A DNA stretch of 5,480 nucleotides from Actinomycetes bacterium (GTDB lineage Bacteria; Actinomycetota; Acidimicrobiia; Acidimicrobiales; Palsa-688): contig JAKABK010000160.1 of assembly GCA_021796905.1 (NCBI GenBank), positions 1 through 5,480 of the forward strand, written 5' to 3'. Shown here one piece after another: positions 1 through 5,022 of this stretch. The notes under the pieces were generated by a model. That model had not been told where the DNA came from, ran no database searches, and saw nothing but the letters and a program-made list of their open reading frames with translations. Within the stretch, counting starts at the first letter, position 1. Each line of letters begins with the position of its first letter. The position numbers and the translations under genes were made by a program.

Positions 1-925
1 TCGCGAACACGACCGGGTCACCGGCCGCCTGCGCCGCCGTGCCCTGCACGGCGCGGTTCTGCAGCACCGGGGGCTGCGGAACCGGGGGCTGCGGAACCGG
101 GGGCTGCGGCACCGTGGGCTCACCGGTAGCTCCGGCAGGTCGGGTGGCGAAGCGGGAAGCGTAAGGCGCCGGCGGGGCGGAAGGGGGGATCGAACCCGCG
201 GGCGCCGGCCCGGCCGGGAACGCCCGTGGGCCCCGATCGGAGGTCGCATCGGAACGGCTCACCCCCCCGACCCCGCGAGCCGGGGCGGACCGCCGCGCCC
301 ACAGTCGCGAAAACAGCGTCGAGCCGACCTGTCCGCTCGACCTGTCGCGGGGAGCCGAGCGCAGCCACCCTGCCGGAGGCGGACCGGGACGGACCTGCTC
401 GGGGTCCGGCGGAGCCCACCGCCCGACCTGGGAGGAGCGAGGTGCGTCGCCGCGCTCGGAGGGAGAACCCCGACCCGGGGGCGGGACCCATCCGGCAGGG
501 GCCGGCCAGCCCGGCGCGACGTCACCCGGAACGGGAGGCGCCGCGCCCACCGACGGCGCCGCAGCAGAGCGATCGGGAGCAGGGCGCGTTGGAGACGGGC
601 GACCGGAGGGAGATCCCCCGTGGGTGGTCCCACCGACGAACCCGGGTGTCGCCAGCGGGCCCTCCCTGGACGGTCGCCCAGAGCCCGGCGCGCTCGGTAC
701 CGACTCGAGGGTCGGACCCGGAGCGACCCGCGCCGGGGTGGGCTTCGCCAGGACCTGGGGCGTGATCCCAGCGGCCCGCTGGGCGGCCTGACCCCGGTGG
801 GTCGGTGCCCGCACGACCGGGATCGGGAAGTCCGGTTGCTGTCTGGGTCGCGCCAGGACCGACCTGCAGCGGGGGCACCGCTGCACGCCTTCGTTCGAGA
901 TCGTCCCACAGCTCGGACAGACCAT
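1..925 (-). CDS. Zinc-ribbon, proline-rich protein (C-terminus beyond window)
   Basis: This frame stays open from ATG at 925 to the window edge, giving 308 codons with no stop. The start is well fixed, because an in-frame TAG (940-938) lies five codons upstream. The N-terminus is a small zinc ribbon: CPSC at residues 3-6 and CPRC at 17-20, the four-cysteine pattern of the zinc-ribbon fold. The rest is low-complexity sequence rich in Pro, Ala, Gly, Ser and Arg. It includes three tandem PQPPV-type repeats near residues 270-287. No membrane segment is visible in this part. The CxxC pairs and consistent GC-rich third positions single out this frame over other long frames on both strands. It is last in the minus-strand cluster, 70 nt after the Nudix gene. 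Such proteins often carry a membrane or other domain at the C-terminus, which cannot be seen here. Function is unknown; protein or nucleic-acid binding is only a guess from the ribbon. Confidence 0.75.
   Translation of the reverse strand, partial: MVCPSCGTISNEGVQRCPRCRSVLARPRQQPDFPIPVVRAPTHRGQAAQRAAGITPQVLAKPTPARVAPGPTLESVPSAPGSGRPSREGPLATPGFVGGTTHGGSPSGRPSPTRPAPDRSAAAPSVGAAPPVPGDVAPGWPAPAGWVPPPGRGSPSERGDAPRSSQVGRWAPPDPEQVRPGPPPAGWLRSAPRDRSSGQVGSTLFSRLWARRSAPARGVGGVSRSDATSDRGPRAFPAGPAPAGSIPPSAPPAPYASRFATRPAGATGEPTVPQPPVPQPPVPQPPVLQNRAVQGTAAQAAGDPVVFA
66..118. repeat. 15-bp tandem repeat coding for PQPPV units
   Basis: The unit ACCGGGGGCTGCGGA occurs at 66-80 and 81-95, with a one-base variant at 96-110 and a degenerate partial copy at 111-118. 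The length is a multiple of three, so copy number can change without a frameshift. On the minus strand it codes a proline/glutamine-rich linker in the zinc-ribbon protein. Confidence 0.85.
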
Positions 926-934
926 AGTGATCCC

Positions 935-940
935 AAGCTA
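935..940 (-). promoter_or_regulatory. Possible -10 element of the zinc-ribbon gene
   Basis: On the minus strand TAGCTT fits the TANNNT -10 pattern and ends 9 nt before the ATG at 925. Transcription would then start only a few bases before the ATG, so the mRNA would be leaderless or nearly so. This agrees with the lack of a clear Shine-Dalgarno sequence. No good -35 was found at 16-18 bp. The site lies in the 70-nt gap after the Nudix gene. Confidence 0.3.
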
Positions 941-977
941 CCGGCCCGGGTGCGCATGCGCGGACCACCAGGCGTGC

Positions 978-994
978 GCCCCGGCACTCGGGGC
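978..994 (-). terminator. GC-rich hairpin just after the Nudix stop codon
   Basis: GCCCCG (978-983) and CGGGGC (989-994) form a perfect 6-bp stem with a 5-nt loop, starting right after the Nudix TGA (998-996). There is no T-tract, so it is not a classical intrinsic terminator. It could be a weak terminator or an mRNA 3'-end stabiliser between the Nudix and zinc-ribbon genes. Confidence 0.3.
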
Positions 995-995
995 C

Positions 996-1760
996 TCAGG
1001 TGGGAGCAACAGGCGGTACCACGATGTCGAGGAGATCTCTGAGCATCCTCGCGGTCGCCCCCCAGATCGTCTCCCCGCGCAGCTCGAAGAAGTGCACCGA
1101 CCACCCGGGGACCCTGCCGTCCCTGTCGGGGGCGTCCCAACGTTCCTCGTGGTAGACCCCCGGGGCCATCAGATCGCCCAGGGCGACGGTGAACACCCGG
1201 TCCACCTCGTCGGCGTTGGCGACGAGCACCGGCCGCCCCGGCAGCACACCGACGAATGGCCTGATCACCGCCCGAGACGACCAGGTCGACAAGTCCCGCA
1301 GCTCGCCGATGACCTCCACCTCGGAGGGTTCGAGACCGATCTCCTCCCGAGCTTCGCGGAGGGCGGCGTCGAGGGCAGGCTCCCCCGGCTCGAGCCGCCC
1401 ACCGGGGAACGACACCTCCCCGGTGTGGGAGCGGAGCCGGGCGGAGCGACGGGTGAGCACCACCCGGGCCTGGTCCAGCTCCTCGAACATCACGCAGAGC
1501 ACCGCGGCGGGGCGGGGATCCGGAGAGGGCAGCTCGACGCGATCGACCGCCCCTGGCGCGACCACGGCGCTGCCTCCTGCCCGCCCCTCCCCGGCCCGGT
1601 GCGCGGCGAAAGCCGAGCGCACCTGGTCGAGGCCGATCCGGTCGGCCACGACAACCCCGGGCTGGCTCCACCATGCCCCGGGCCCGCGACGCGCGCCCGG
1701 TGGTCGGGGTATCGGTTGGGGGCCACCTCGGCCAGCTCGGGGGGAGGCGCTGGCGGTCAC
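996..1760 (-). CDS. Nudix hydrolase, CoA pyrophosphatase (NudL)-like
   Basis: A 254-residue protein with a complete Nudix box at residues 121-143: G121, five residues, E127, seven residues, R135-E136, then E139-E140 and G142-L143. The Glu residues bind the metal needed to cleave a nucleoside diphosphate linked to another group. Just before the box, residues 102-121 fit the signature of the NudL/UPF0035 subgroup (LT-x-RS, R110, G114, then FPGG). That subgroup is known for splitting CoA into 3',5'-ADP and phosphopantetheine, so CoA or a CoA derivative is the likely substrate; this is family inference. The GTG start at 1760 is preferred because its GTGA overlaps the TGA of the upstream 75-residue gene, suggesting translational coupling. 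The stretch it adds (GGPQPIPRP, residues 12-20) looks like real N-terminus. A later GTG near 1646 is possible. An ATG at 1934 would cover most of the upstream gene and is unlikely. A soluble cytoplasmic enzyme is expected. Confidence 0.9.
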   Translation of the reverse strand: MTASASPRAGRGGPQPIPRPPGARRGPGAWWSQPGVVVADRIGLDQVRSAFAAHRAGEGRAGGSAVVAPGAVDRVELPSPDPRPAAVLCVMFEELDQARVVLTRRSARLRSHTGEVSFPGGRLEPGEPALDAALREAREEIGLEPSEVEVIGELRDLSTWSSRAVIRPFVGVLPGRPVLVANADEVDRVFTVALGDLMAPGVYHEERWDAPDRDGRVPGWSVHFFELRGETIWGATARMLRDLLDIVVPPVAPT

Positions 1761-1984
1761 ACGACGGGGGACCAGTTTTCGGCGTCGGGGGTGTCGCCGA
1801 CCCGGTCGGGAGGAGAACCCCCGGCTACGGCAGCGGATTGCACCTCGGCGACGATCGCCTCGAGCAGGTCCCTCAGACCTCCGGTCTTCAACTGGCTCAT
1901 CACCCTCCCGGGGGTGGTCTCCCCGCTCTCCCACTCCATCCAGGCGTCGAGGAGCTTGCGAGGGTCGGGGGGCGGACGGTCCAT
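1757..1984 (-). CDS. 75-residue conserved-looking protein of unknown function
   Basis: ATG at 1984 gives 75 residues ending in TGA at 1759-1757. The core, about residues 7-50 (DPRKLLDAWMEWESGE, then MSQLKTGGLRDLLEAI), looks like an amphipathic helical domain with two acidic/Trp-rich segments. The last 25 residues are Pro/Gly/Asp-rich and probably flexible. No signal peptide or membrane segment is seen. It starts 28 nt after the SemiSWEET stop, and its own stop overlaps the Nudix GTG by 4 nt, which supports both genes. A GGGG stretch lies 2-5 nt before the ATG as a poor ribosome site, so translation may depend on the upstream gene. The frame extends upstream to 2128, but that part is only the 18-bp repeat read in another frame and lies inside the SemiSWEET gene. 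I recognise no named family. Confidence 0.72.
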   Translation of the reverse strand: MDRPPPDPRKLLDAWMEWESGETTPGRVMSQLKTGGLRDLLEAIVAEVQSAAVAGGSPPDRVGDTPDAENWSPVV

Positions 1985-2012
1985 GACCCCAGGATACCGG
2001 CGGGGCTCGCGC

Positions 2013-2435
2013 TCAACGCCGGGCCGGCCATCCCGGCGCGGCCCGCGCCGCGGGGTGGGCCCCGGGCCCGGCACCGTGACCCGCGACAGCACCGCGACCC
2101 GCGACAGCACCGCGACCCGCGACAGCACCGCGACCCGCGACGCTTCGATGGCTCGGGGTGCCGCCGGGTGCCGCGCCGGACCGCGGTGCGCGGGGCCGGA
2201 GCTTCAGGGCCACGAGGGCGACGACGAGAGCGAGGGTCACCCCGTTGGTGACGAGGACCGCAGGCTGGCTGCTCGCCGCCCCGTAGGCCACCCAGCCGAC
2301 GACGCCCGAACCGAAGGCGGCCAGGTACCCGTAGGAGATGTCGTCGGCGTGGCCGCGCCGCCAGGTGCGCCGGAGCTGGGGCAGCCAGGCGCCGGTGGTG
2401 AGCACCCCCGAGGCCAGCCCCAACGCGACGATCAC
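2013..2435 (-). CDS. SemiSWEET-type sugar transporter (PQ-loop) with repetitive C-terminal tail
   Basis: Residues 1-80 form a three-helix SemiSWEET unit: TM1 about 3-20 ending in the WLPQ motif (17-20), a basic loop with DDIS (31-34), TM2 about 35-54 containing W48, and TM3 about 59-78 containing N64. The layout closely resembles the Leptospira SemiSWEET as I recall it (LPQ, DIS, W-x-VYG, N-x-VTL). W48 and N64 correspond to its sugar-pocket Trp and Asn. Family members work as dimers in the inner membrane and move small sugars down their gradient. Residues 81-140 are unusual: a low-complexity Ala/Gly/Arg/Pro tail built partly from an 18-bp tandem repeat (AVAGRG units), while the family usually ends near 85-95 residues. 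GTG at 2435 overlaps the LacI stop as GTGA and has GCGGG about 6 nt upstream. GTG at 2438 is an alternative. The overlap with a LacI regulator suggests carbohydrate-controlled expression; the sugar is unknown. Confidence 0.88.
   Translation of the reverse strand: MIVALGLASGVLTTGAWLPQLRRTWRRGHADDISYGYLAAFGSGVVGWVAYGAASSQPAVLVTNGVTLALVVALVALKLRPRAPRSGAAPGGTPSHRSVAGRGAVAGRGAVAGRGAVAGHGAGPGAHPAARAAPGWPARR
2078..2141. repeat. 18-bp tandem repeat, about 3.5 copies
   Basis: The unit GACCCGCGACAGCACCGC occurs perfectly at 2078-2095, 2096-2113 and 2114-2131, followed by a 10-nt partial copy to 2141. A degenerate part (CACCGT) precedes the first copy. It is in frame with the SemiSWEET gene, so each unit adds six residues of the AVAGRG type to its tail. 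The near-identity of copies suggests recent slippage or homogenisation. Confidence 0.92.
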
Positions 2436-3523
2436 CACGGACCCGCCGGTCCGGTGCTCGAGCGGACCACCAGGCAGGTGTCGTGCAGGATGGTCGCCTC
2501 GCCGGCGGCCGCGAGCCGCGCGGCGTCGATCAGCAACGAGGCGCAGTCCCGTCCCTGCTCGTAGAGCGGCTGGCTCACTGTCGTGAGTGCTGGGCGGGCC
2601 CGGCCGGCCTCCTCGATGTCGTCGAAGCCGACCACCGAGACCTCGCCGGGAACTTCGAGCCCGAGCCCTCGTGCCGCTTGCAGCACCCCGAGCGCCAGCA
2701 CGTCGGTGGCTGCGAGGACCGCCGTCGGACGGCCCGAAGCGCGCCGCAGGAGCGCCAGCCCCGCGTGGAGGCCGTCGGCTGCGGTGTTACCCGGCTGCTC
2801 CCAGAGCACCGGCGCCCCTCGTAGCTTTCGGCGCTCCCCGAGGACCTCGAGCCAGCCGAGGGTCCGCTCACGGGCAACCTCGAAGCTCGCCGTCCCGAGG
2901 CGCCGGCGGTCCACCTCACCGCAGTAGCCGTCGCCCCGGAGACGCCAGGTGACCATCGCCACCTGCCCGTGGCCGAGGTCGGCCACATGGGCGGCGGCCG
3001 AGGCTGCCGCCGCCCGGTTGTCGATCGTGACACAGGCGCATCCGGCGCCCCGCGGCCCCCCGGCGACCACCGTCGGCAAGTGCCGGGCGAGGGCCGACTC
3101 GAGGGCCGGGTCGCCGTCGGCGGCGGCGAAGGCGATCAGTCCGTCGACGGCCGCGTCCCTCACCCGCGAGCCGGCGTCAGGGCCTCCGGCGGGGATCAGC
3201 TGCAACGACAGGCCCCCCTCGGCGGCACCGGCGGTCACCCCGTGGAGGAACGACAACGTGCCGGGGTCGCCGAACGCCGAGGGCAGCGCCTCGGCCAGCA
3301 ACACACCGAGCACGTCGCTCCGCCCCCGCTTCAACACCCTGCCGGCGGGGCTCGGACCGCCGTAGCCGAGGGTCTCGGCCGTGTCGAGTATCCGGCGGCG
3401 CAACCCGGCGCTGAGCTGATCAGGACGGTTGTAGGCGTTGGAGACCGTCATCCGGCTCACACCGCAGGCGTCGGCGACCTCTGCCATCCGCACCCTCGCC
3501 GAGCCTCCGGTTCCGCTGTCCAC
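2432..3523 (-). CDS. LacI-family transcriptional regulator
   Basis: A 363-residue repressor of normal family length. The N-terminal helix-turn-helix spans about residues 12-35 (VADACGVSRMTVSNAYN). A hinge helix with the minor-groove Leu follows (PAGRVLKRG). The rest is a periplasmic-binding-protein-like effector domain with the family hallmarks VDGLI, VTIDN, the late VVGFDD motif, PALTTVSQP and a C-terminal VVRSSTGP. It should bind DNA as a dimer or higher oligomer and respond to a small molecule, most often a sugar. GTG at 3523 is chosen because it gives the usual short leader before the HTH. An upstream ATG at 3637 would add 38 unlikely residues and run through the palindrome. An internal ATG at the HTH edge would cut helix 1 too close. 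No well-spaced Shine-Dalgarno is present, and a -10-like TACAGT ends 6 nt before the GTG, so the message may be leaderless. The gene overlaps the SemiSWEET gene by 4 nt and heads the cluster. Confidence 0.92.
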   Translation of the reverse strand: MDSGTGGSARVRMAEVADACGVSRMTVSNAYNRPDQLSAGLRRRILDTAETLGYGGPSPAGRVLKRGRSDVLGVLLAEALPSAFGDPGTLSFLHGVTAGAAEGGLSLQLIPAGGPDAGSRVRDAAVDGLIAFAAADGDPALESALARHLPTVVAGGPRGAGCACVTIDNRAAAASAAAHVADLGHGQVAMVTWRLRGDGYCGEVDRRRLGTASFEVARERTLGWLEVLGERRKLRGAPVLWEQPGNTAADGLHAGLALLRRASGRPTAVLAATDVLALGVLQAARGLGLEVPGEVSVVGFDDIEEAGRARPALTTVSQPLYEQGRDCASLLIDAARLAAAGEATILHDTCLVVRSSTGPAGPW

Positions 3524-3529
3524 ACCTCT

Positions 3530-3544
3530 ACTGTACCGGTACAG
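3530..3544 (-). promoter_or_regulatory. LacI operator palindrome overlapping the probable -10
   Basis: CTGTACCGGTACAG at 3531-3544 is a perfect 14-bp palindrome, the length and central CG symmetry typical of LacI-family operators. It ends 7 nt before the GTG start. Read on the minus strand, its end is part of TACAGT (3535-3530), a TANNNT -10 element 6 nt from the start codon. A bound repressor would block the promoter, so autorepression is the natural reading. No convincing -35 is seen. Confidence 0.72.
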
Positions 3545-3548
3545 AAAC

Positions 3549-3601
3549 TGGTCGGCTGGCCACCGGGCTCCCACCCGAGCCGACCACGACAACCTGGTCG
3601 G
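3549..3601. promoter_or_regulatory. Triple TGGTCGG half-sites in the divergent intergenic region
   Basis: TGGTCGGCT (3549-3557) and its exact reverse complement AGCCGACCA (3578-3586) form 9-bp arms around a 20-nt spacer. A further TGGTCGG lies at 3595-3601. The three half-sites sit between the LacI gene and the lysine-rich gene, starting a few bases beyond the operator palindrome. They may bind a second regulator or form a stem in RNA. No consensus that I know matches. Confidence 0.4.
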
Positions 3602-3665
3602 TCTCCTCATCGCTCTGGTGCGCTCGGCGCGTAGCACCTGCCCGGTCGCGGCCGTCCGCGGGCAC

Positions 3666-3671
3666 TAGCCT
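3666..3671 (+). promoter_or_regulatory. Possible -10 of the lysine-rich small gene
   Basis: TAGCCT fits TANNNT and predicts a start near 3678, giving a leader of about 18 nt that still contains the ribosome site AAAGGGGG (3682-3689). No recognisable -35 is present. Confidence 0.35.
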
Positions 3672-3695
3672 GGAGGGACAGAAAGGGGGCCAGCC

Positions 3696-3809
3696 ATGGC
3701 TGACAAGTCTCCCCGCAAGGTGGCGTCGAAGAAGAGCGGAAAGTCGCTCAAGGAGAAGCGCCAGGACAAGAAGGACAAGCAGCAGTCCCGCAAGGGTCTG
3801 GCCACCTGA
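3696..3809 (+). CDS. 37-residue lysine-rich basic protein
   Basis: ATG at 3696 has a strong ribosome site (AAAGGGGG, ending 6 nt before it) and the frame ends with TGA at 3807-3809. The product begins MADKSPRK and continues SKKSGKSLKEKRQDKKDK. Twelve of its 37 residues are Lys and three are Arg, so it is strongly basic and probably disordered or a single charged helix. There is no Cys, Trp or membrane segment. From memory, near-identical small proteins beginning MADKSPRK and carrying SGKSLKEKR occur widely in actinobacteria as uncharacterised proteins; I could not verify this here. The charge suggests RNA, ribosome or DNA binding, but that is only a guess. It is transcribed away from the LacI gene from its own probable promoter and followed by GC-rich hairpins, so it is likely monocistronic. 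Confidence 0.82.
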   Translation: MADKSPRKVASKKSGKSLKEKRQDKKDKQQSRKGLAT

Positions 3810-3827
3810 TCCGGGCGGGCCAACGGA

Positions 3828-3858
3828 CGCGCCGGCGTCAGCCGGCCAGTCCGGCGCG
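3828..3858 (+). terminator. GC-rich hairpin downstream of the lysine-rich gene
   Basis: CGCGCCGG (3828-3835) and CCGGCGCG (3851-3858) form a perfect all-GC 8-bp stem with a 15-nt loop, 18 nt after the stop codon. An alternative fold pairs the two GCCGGC copies at 3831-3846. No T-tract follows, as is common for actinobacterial terminators. Position and stability suggest termination or mRNA end protection. Confidence 0.4.
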
Positions 3859-3904
3859 CCGGGGTCAGATCGTCAGGAGCGAAGGCTGCCGGCGTCAGCC
3901 GGCC
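3831..3904. repeat. 17-bp direct repeat GCCGGCGTCAGCCGGCC, two copies
   Basis: Identical copies lie at 3831-3847 and 3888-3904, their starts 57 bp apart. Each contains GCCGGC-GTCA-GCCGGC and can form a 6-bp stem with a 4-nt loop. Between them is another 12-bp palindrome, CCGGCGCGCCGG (3851-3862). The block resembles a small repetitive extragenic palindrome cluster, or a duplicated terminator. Confidence 0.7.
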
Positions 3905-4074
3905 CGCCCCCCTCTCTGTCAGCGACGGGGTGCGCTCCAAGCGCCCGGTCGTCGACGACCGCCCCGGGCAGAGCGAGCCCCGTCACGTCAGCGCGAAGGC
4001 CGACCTCTGGACCGAGAGCGGCTCGCCGCCCCCTCGGGAACAAGATTGATCGCCCCATTGTTCTCCCGGTTGTC

Positions 4075-4092
4075 CCCTCGATAGAGGGTTTT
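4075..4092 (+). terminator. Short hairpin with T-tract
   Basis: CCCTC (4075-4079) and GAGGG (4084-4088) pair around a GATA loop and are followed directly by TTTT (4089-4092). This is the form of a weak intrinsic terminator on the plus strand. The stem is short and no gene ends nearby, so it may close a longer transcript from the lysine-rich gene or an unannotated RNA. Confidence 0.35.
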
Positions 4093-4262
4093 GGTCCTGG
4101 GTCACGCGAGCACCCGAGCGAGGTCTCGCCGACAGTCAGATCACAGCTCGGGCAGGGGGATGATGAGGCGATGCACGATCAATGACGTCGGGAATTACAG
4201 GTCATCTGCTACGGCACACCCCTGAGTGAAAGCGCGTTCGTACTGACACGTTAGTTTACTGC

Positions 4263-4284
4263 GGCCGCTCCGATTGTAGCGGCC
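4263..4284. repeat. Perfect 7-bp inverted repeat, 8-nt spacer
   Basis: GGCCGCT (4263-4269) and AGCGGCC (4278-4284) are exact reverse complements around CCGATTGT. A second small inverted repeat, GGCCC-ACC-GGGCC (4281-4293), overlaps its right arm. It lies at the border between the AT-richer patch and the GC-rich leader, about 270 bp upstream of the STAS gene. It could be an operator or an RNA stem; chance is possible in DNA this rich in GC. Confidence 0.4.
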
Positions 4285-4477
4285 CACCGGGCCATTGGTC
4301 CCGCGGTAGGGCCGGGGGACCACTCGGGCCGAGCTGCCAGCATGGACCGGGATCCTGCCCGGGCGGGCCCGGCGGCGGGCCGGGGACAGAACGGGACGGT
4401 CGCAACCGCGATGCGTCCGGTCCCCGACGACCCTCCGGTCCGCCACCCGACCTGCCAGTGACATGACCGGTCCCGGC

Positions 4478-4507
4478 TTGACACGGCCCGACAGGTCGAG
4501 AGAAGAT
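4478..4507 (+). promoter_or_regulatory. Promoter candidate for the STAS-hsp20 pair
   Basis: A perfect -35 TTGACA (4478-4483) is followed after 18 bp by GAAGAT (4502-4507), a weak -10 that keeps the key A2 and T6. Transcription would start near 4514, about 38 nt before the GTG at 4552. An 8-bp palindrome, GACCGGTC (4465-4472), lies just upstream and could be a regulator site. No HAIR (HspR) or CIRCE (HrcA) element was found. Confidence 0.45.
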
Positions 4508-4551
4508 TCCCGGGCTCTGTTCGCGGCAGAGCTGGCCGGGAAGTAGACACG

Positions 4552-5022
4552 GTGAGCGAGCCGCGGAGGAGAAGGTTGGGCGCTGGGACACACCCCGAAG
4601 CGAATGGCGTCACGCGGGGGCCGGGCCGGGATCTCGACGTTCGGGTCCATGCGGTGATCAGTGCTGCCGGGGAGCTGGACCTGGCCACCGCCCCGCTGGT
4701 GACCGAGACGGTCCGCCAGGTGGCCGCTCCCGGAGTGACGATCACTGTCGAGCTCGCCGAGGTCAGCTTCTGCGACCTGTCCGGCGCCCAGGCGTTGCTC
4801 CAGGCTGCCGACCTGGCTGCGGCAGCAGGAGCAAGTTTCGCCATCGCCCACCCACCCAGATCCCTGCGGAATGTCCTGCGCGCTGTCGAGCTTCCCTCCT
4901 TGCCCGTCATCGCCGACACCGGCTGCTCGATAGATCCACCGAACATGACGAACCGAACCGTGGCCGAAGCGCCCGTGGAGGAGGAGAACTGTGTCGCTAC
5001 CTGTTCGCACAGAACCGAATGA
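4552..5022 (+). CDS. STAS-domain protein (anti-sigma-factor antagonist type)
   Basis: A 156-residue protein with one STAS domain at about residues 30-120. The pattern is a beta strand leading into GELDLATAP (40-48), then VELAEVSFCDLSGAQALLQA with S77 in DLSG, then AHPPRSLRNVLRAVEL. In SpoIIAA/RsbV-type proteins the Ser of D-S/T-S-G is phosphorylated by a partner kinase that is also an anti-sigma factor. Ser77 matches that position, though the usual Ser/Thr before it is Leu. A role in stress sigma-factor control is therefore likely by family, but no kinase or sigma gene is in the window. The first 26 residues are basic and unstructured; the last 35 are a Cys- and Glu-containing tail without a known motif. 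GTG at 4552 is the longest start. TTG at 4576 has a much better ribosome site (GGAGG, 6 nt upstream) and would give 148 residues. It overlaps hsp20 by 32 nt. Confidence 0.85.
   Translation: MSEPRRRRLGAGTHPEANGVTRGPGRDLDVRVHAVISAAGELDLATAPLVTETVRQVAAPGVTITVELAEVSFCDLSGAQALLQAADLAAAAGASFAIAHPPRSLRNVLRAVELPSLPVIADTGCSIDPPNMTNRTVAEAPVEEENCVATCSHRTE
4977..4986 (+). promoter_or_regulatory. Ribosome-binding site of hsp20 inside the STAS frame
   Basis: GGAGGAGGAG ends 4 nt before the hsp20 GTG; its first GGAGGAG has 7-nt spacing. These same bases code the acidic VEEEN stretch near the STAS C-terminus, so the site is tied to the upstream coding sequence. Ribosomes finishing the STAS gene pass over the hsp20 start, which favours coupled translation. 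Confidence 0.75.

Larger units (their letters stand above)
3810..4551. other. 742-bp stretch without a convincing gene
   Basis: No frame here combines a good start, ribosome site, coding-type composition and a recognisable domain. Frames reading through on the minus strand continue as shadows of the STAS gene. The first 95 bp hold the GC-rich palindromes. About 4040-4260 is clearly richer in A/T than the rest of the window and looks regulatory or remnant. About 4260-4470 is again very GC-rich with inverted repeats. A promoter candidate for the STAS-hsp20 pair lies at the right end. A small RNA or a decayed gene cannot be excluded. Confidence 0.6.

Noticed and set aside
522..968. 148-codon minus-strand frame starting upstream of the zinc-ribbon ATG
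   Set aside because: The overlapping frame from 925 carries the CxxC pairs and better codon composition. This one has no motif.
259..1674. Long 471-codon open frame on the minus strand
   Set aside because: It runs through the Nudix and zinc-ribbon genes in another frame. Its product is Arg/Gly/Pro-rich without motifs, typical of a shadow frame in GC-rich DNA.
927..2564. 545-codon open frame on the plus strand with TRDSTA repeats
   Set aside because: It is antisense to four supported minus-strand genes. Its repeats are only the 18-bp repeat read in the opposite strand.
3810..4046. Open frame continuing in phase after the lysine-rich gene stop, suggesting stop readthrough
   Set aside because: The 78 codons are Arg/Pro/Ser-rich with no motif and cover the palindromes. 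Open frames of this length are common by chance at this GC content.
4160..4225. 21-residue mini-ORF (ATGATG start after AGGGGG) that might be a leader peptide
   Set aside because: Spacing to the first ATG is zero, no run of regulatory codons is present, and no attenuator-like structure or biosynthetic gene follows.
4223..4248. CCTGAGT ... ACTGACA as a possible HspR (HAIR) site for hsp20
   Set aside because: The arms match the CTTGAGT-N7-ACTCAAG consensus poorly and the spacing is about 13 nt, not 7.
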